DNA of 64,000 nt from Verrucolacustris abundans (lineage in GTDB: Bacteria > Verrucomicrobiota > Verrucomicrobiia > Methylacidiphilales > Verrucolacustridaceae). A model generated the notes under the pieces. It searched no databases, was not told the origin of the DNA, and saw only the letters and a program-made list of their open reading frames with translations. The stretch spans positions 1,488,001-1,552,000 of the forward strand of contig OZ239145.1 in assembly GCA_965194535.1 (NCBI GenBank). The letters run 5' to 3'. Positions within the stretch are counted from its first letter, which is position 1. The number at the start of each line of letters is the position of its first letter. A program made the translations under genes and the position numbers. Below are positions 62,478-64,000 of the stretch, piece after piece.

Positions 62478-64000
62478 CTTGGACTCCCTGTCGACACCAC
62501 ATCGGCACAACGCCCACACAAGGTCGGATGCTCCTTCTTCTTTCCGACCGATTCTGAGTGCTTCCAACACCGGTCACACTTCGCCCCATCAGCGGGAAAA
62601 ACAGCCACTTCAACTCCTCCACTACCCCCAACCACCTCGACCCCGCTGACGAGACAAACCTCTTCCAACAATCGCGCATCCTCTACGGCCAATCCTCCGC
62701 CCTTGATCTGAACCCTCGCTTCCAGACTTTTCCCGATTTTCTTCAGCTTTCTCTGCTCTTCCAACGCCTCATTCACCTTCCCTCGTACGGCAAGAAGTTT
62801 CTCCCACTTTGACGCCTCTTGAGCACTCCACTGGGGTGGCACAACCGCCTCCGGAAACTTCTCCAAATGAACCGATGTGCTCTTTGCCCCTGGCATGCTC
62901 TGCCACGCCTCCTCTGCCGTAAATGCCAACACAGGTGCCACCAGCTTCACCAACCCATCCAGAACCTCAAACATCGTCGTCTGCGCCGAACGTCGTCTGG
63001 GACTCCCCTCCGCATCGCAGTAAATCCGGTCCTTGCACGCGTCGACGTAAAACGCACTTAACTCGACCGAACAAAATCGGTTCAACGAATGGTACACTGC
63101 GGGGAAGTTGTAGCTTTCATACGCCTCCCTCACCGTTTTAACCAACTCAGCCATCTTCGCCAAAATATACAGGTCCAACGCCTCACGCTCCTGCACCGCA
63201 TCCCTTTTGGGATCAAATCCCGACAAATTCCCCAGGAGGATTCTCAGCGAATTCCGAATCAGCCGATAACTATCCCCTACCCTGCCAAAGATCTCTGTGG
63301 AAAACGGAACGTCTTCTTTTGCATCCTCACTTGCCACCCACAATCTCACTACATCCGCACCATACTTCTCCACCAACTCCATCAGGGCCGGAGGTTTTCC
63401 TCTGGATTTCGACATCTTCTTTCCATCCACGTCCACCACAAATCCATTCGTCAAAACCGCCTTGAAAGGGGCTTTCCCTGTTAACGCAACAGACAGAAGG
63501 AGGCTCGACTGAAACCAACCCCGATGCTGATCGCTCCCTTCCAAATATAAGTCCGCAGGAAACTTCACCCGCCCATCCTTGGCTACTGCAGCCCAGCTCG
63601 AACCTGAGTCCAACCAAACATCCAAAGTCTCCCTTCCTCTTTTCCAATCCTTTTCCACCCCACAGGTCTTGGCCACATCCTCGTCCGATCCTCCAAACCA
63701 GAACCCCGTCCCCTCTTTTTCCGCCCGGTCCGCCACTTTTTGGATCACCTTCGAATCTAAAACCGAACTTCCATCAGGCTTATAAAAAGCAGGAATAGGC
63801 AATCCCCAGGAACGTTGCCGAGAAATACACCAGTCGGGTCGCGTCCCCAACGCTCCCCGTATCCTGCTCTCCCCCCAAGCAGGAACCCACTTCACCTGCC
63901 CCACCGCCTCCAGTGCCTTGTCCCTCAACTGATCCATCCGAATGAACCATTGCCGCACGGATCGGAATACGATCGGCGTCTTGGAACGGGGGCAGTGCGG
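62474..64000 (-). CDS. ileS: Isoleucyl-tRNA synthetase, C-terminal part
   Basis: Charges tRNA-Ile. About 508 C-terminal residues are seen; the 5' end lies beyond 64000. P-H-C-P-R-S-K-T-P (editing-domain exit) opens the visible part, then D-W-C-I-S-R-Q-R-S-W-G, L-E-G-S-D-Q-H-R-G-W-F-Q, K-M-S-K-S in G-K-K-M-S-K-S-R-G, the anticodon-binding domain, and a C-terminal zinc motif C-D-R-C-W (with C-G-R-C). KMSKS and zinc finger define the IleS1-type. Confidence 0.97.
   Translation of the reverse strand, partial: PHCPRSKTPIVFRSVRQWFIRMDQLRDKALEAVGQVKWVPAWGESRIRGALGTRPDWCISRQRSWGLPIPAFYKPDGSSVLDSKVIQKVADRAEKEGTGFWFGGSDEDVAKTCGVEKDWKRGRETLDVWLDSGSSWAAVAKDGRVKFPADLYLEGSDQHRGWFQSSLLLSVALTGKAPFKAVLTNGFVVDVDGKKMSKSRGKPPALMELVEKYGADVVRLWVASEDAKEDVPFSTEIFGRVGDSYRLIRNSLRILLGNLSGFDPKRDAVQEREALDLYILAKMAELVKTVREAYESYNFPAVYHSLNRFCSVELSAFYVDACKDRIYCDAEGSPRRRSAQTTMFEVLDGLVKLVAPVLAFTAEEAWQSMPGAKSTSVHLEKFPEAVVPPQWSAQEASKWEKLLAVRGKVNEALEEQRKLKKIGKSLEARVQIKGGGLAVEDARLLEEVCLVSGVEVVGGSGGVEVAVFPADGAKCDRCWKHSESVGKKKEHPTLCGRCADVVSTGSPS

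Overview
The window reads as ordinary chromosome from a bacterium of the PVC superphylum, most likely Verrucomicrobiota. This is inferred from the gene mix (a stand-alone SWIB/MDM2-domain protein, a Coa1-like protein, a basic AT-hook/winged-helix protein, and a lipoprotein formylglycine-generating enzyme beside housekeeping genes) and from moderate G+C. The 16S gene is complete (about 23722-25250), so placement can be settled by comparison. No insertion sequence, prophage, integrase or CRISPR array was seen. Genes are dense, and successive genes often share a 4-base ATGA/GTGA/TTGA stop-start overlap, which decided several start codons here.

Layout. 1-8.7 kb: tatC (cut by the window edge) and 5-formyl-THF cyclo-ligase, a metallo-beta-lactamase-fold hydrolase, an NlpC/P60 protein, a HAD phosphatase with fabI, a TerC-family membrane protein, a glucosaminidase-domain protein, a Coa1-like protein, a divergent dihydropteroate-synthase-fold protein overlapping a pteridine-reductase-like SDR, and an NAD-dependent epimerase-like protein. 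8.7-13.2 kb: tRNA-Ser, an AT-hook/winged-helix protein, an apparent operon cofG-cofH-SWIB ending in an intrinsic terminator, then psd-pssA. 13.2-19.7 kb: a complete F1Fo ATP synthase operon atpBEFHAGDC on the minus strand. 19.8-25.6 kb: a complete rRNA operon, 16S-tRNA-Ala-tRNA-Ile-23S-5S, with two promoter candidates and a terminator.

25.6-36.7 kb: a Cu+-type P1B ATPase, a bacterial pentameric ligand-gated ion channel, ruvC-ruvA, an aspartate aminotransferase, a membrane zinc peptidase, a secreted helical-repeat protein with a probable CTG start, hpt, and a minus-strand operon nadK-EIIA-lacI-cytosine deaminase. 36.7-46.2 kb: gltB, panD, a lipoprotein FGE, alanine dehydrogenase, glycerate kinase, tRNA-Val. 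46.2-54.7 kb (minus): a divergent dicarboxylate/amino-acid symporter, GTP-dependent PEP carboxykinase, the feoA-feoB-FeoB-associated miniprotein iron locus, and an ABC-2 exporter-SCO-DUF420 cluster that looks like cytochrome-oxidase assembly. 54.7-64 kb: a VTT-domain protein, an RNA pseudouridine synthase with tadA, ygfZ with a periplasmic cyclophilin, a 54-residue secreted Cys-containing peptide, hisH with a HAD phosphatase, an OPA-type MFS transporter, and lspA-ileS (ileS cut by the right edge).

Themes. Electron transfer and metals recur: FO/F420 chromophore synthesis, copper export, iron uptake, SCO/DUF420/Coa1 assembly factors. The least expected items are the cofG-cofH-SWIB operon, the DHPS-like/SDR pair whose DHPS has lost its C-terminal catalytic motifs, the terminator-like hairpin between feoA and feoB, and several genes whose promoter -10 box sits only 6-9 bases before the start codon, suggesting leaderless or near-leaderless mRNAs in an organism whose 16S still carries a normal anti-Shine-Dalgarno sequence.
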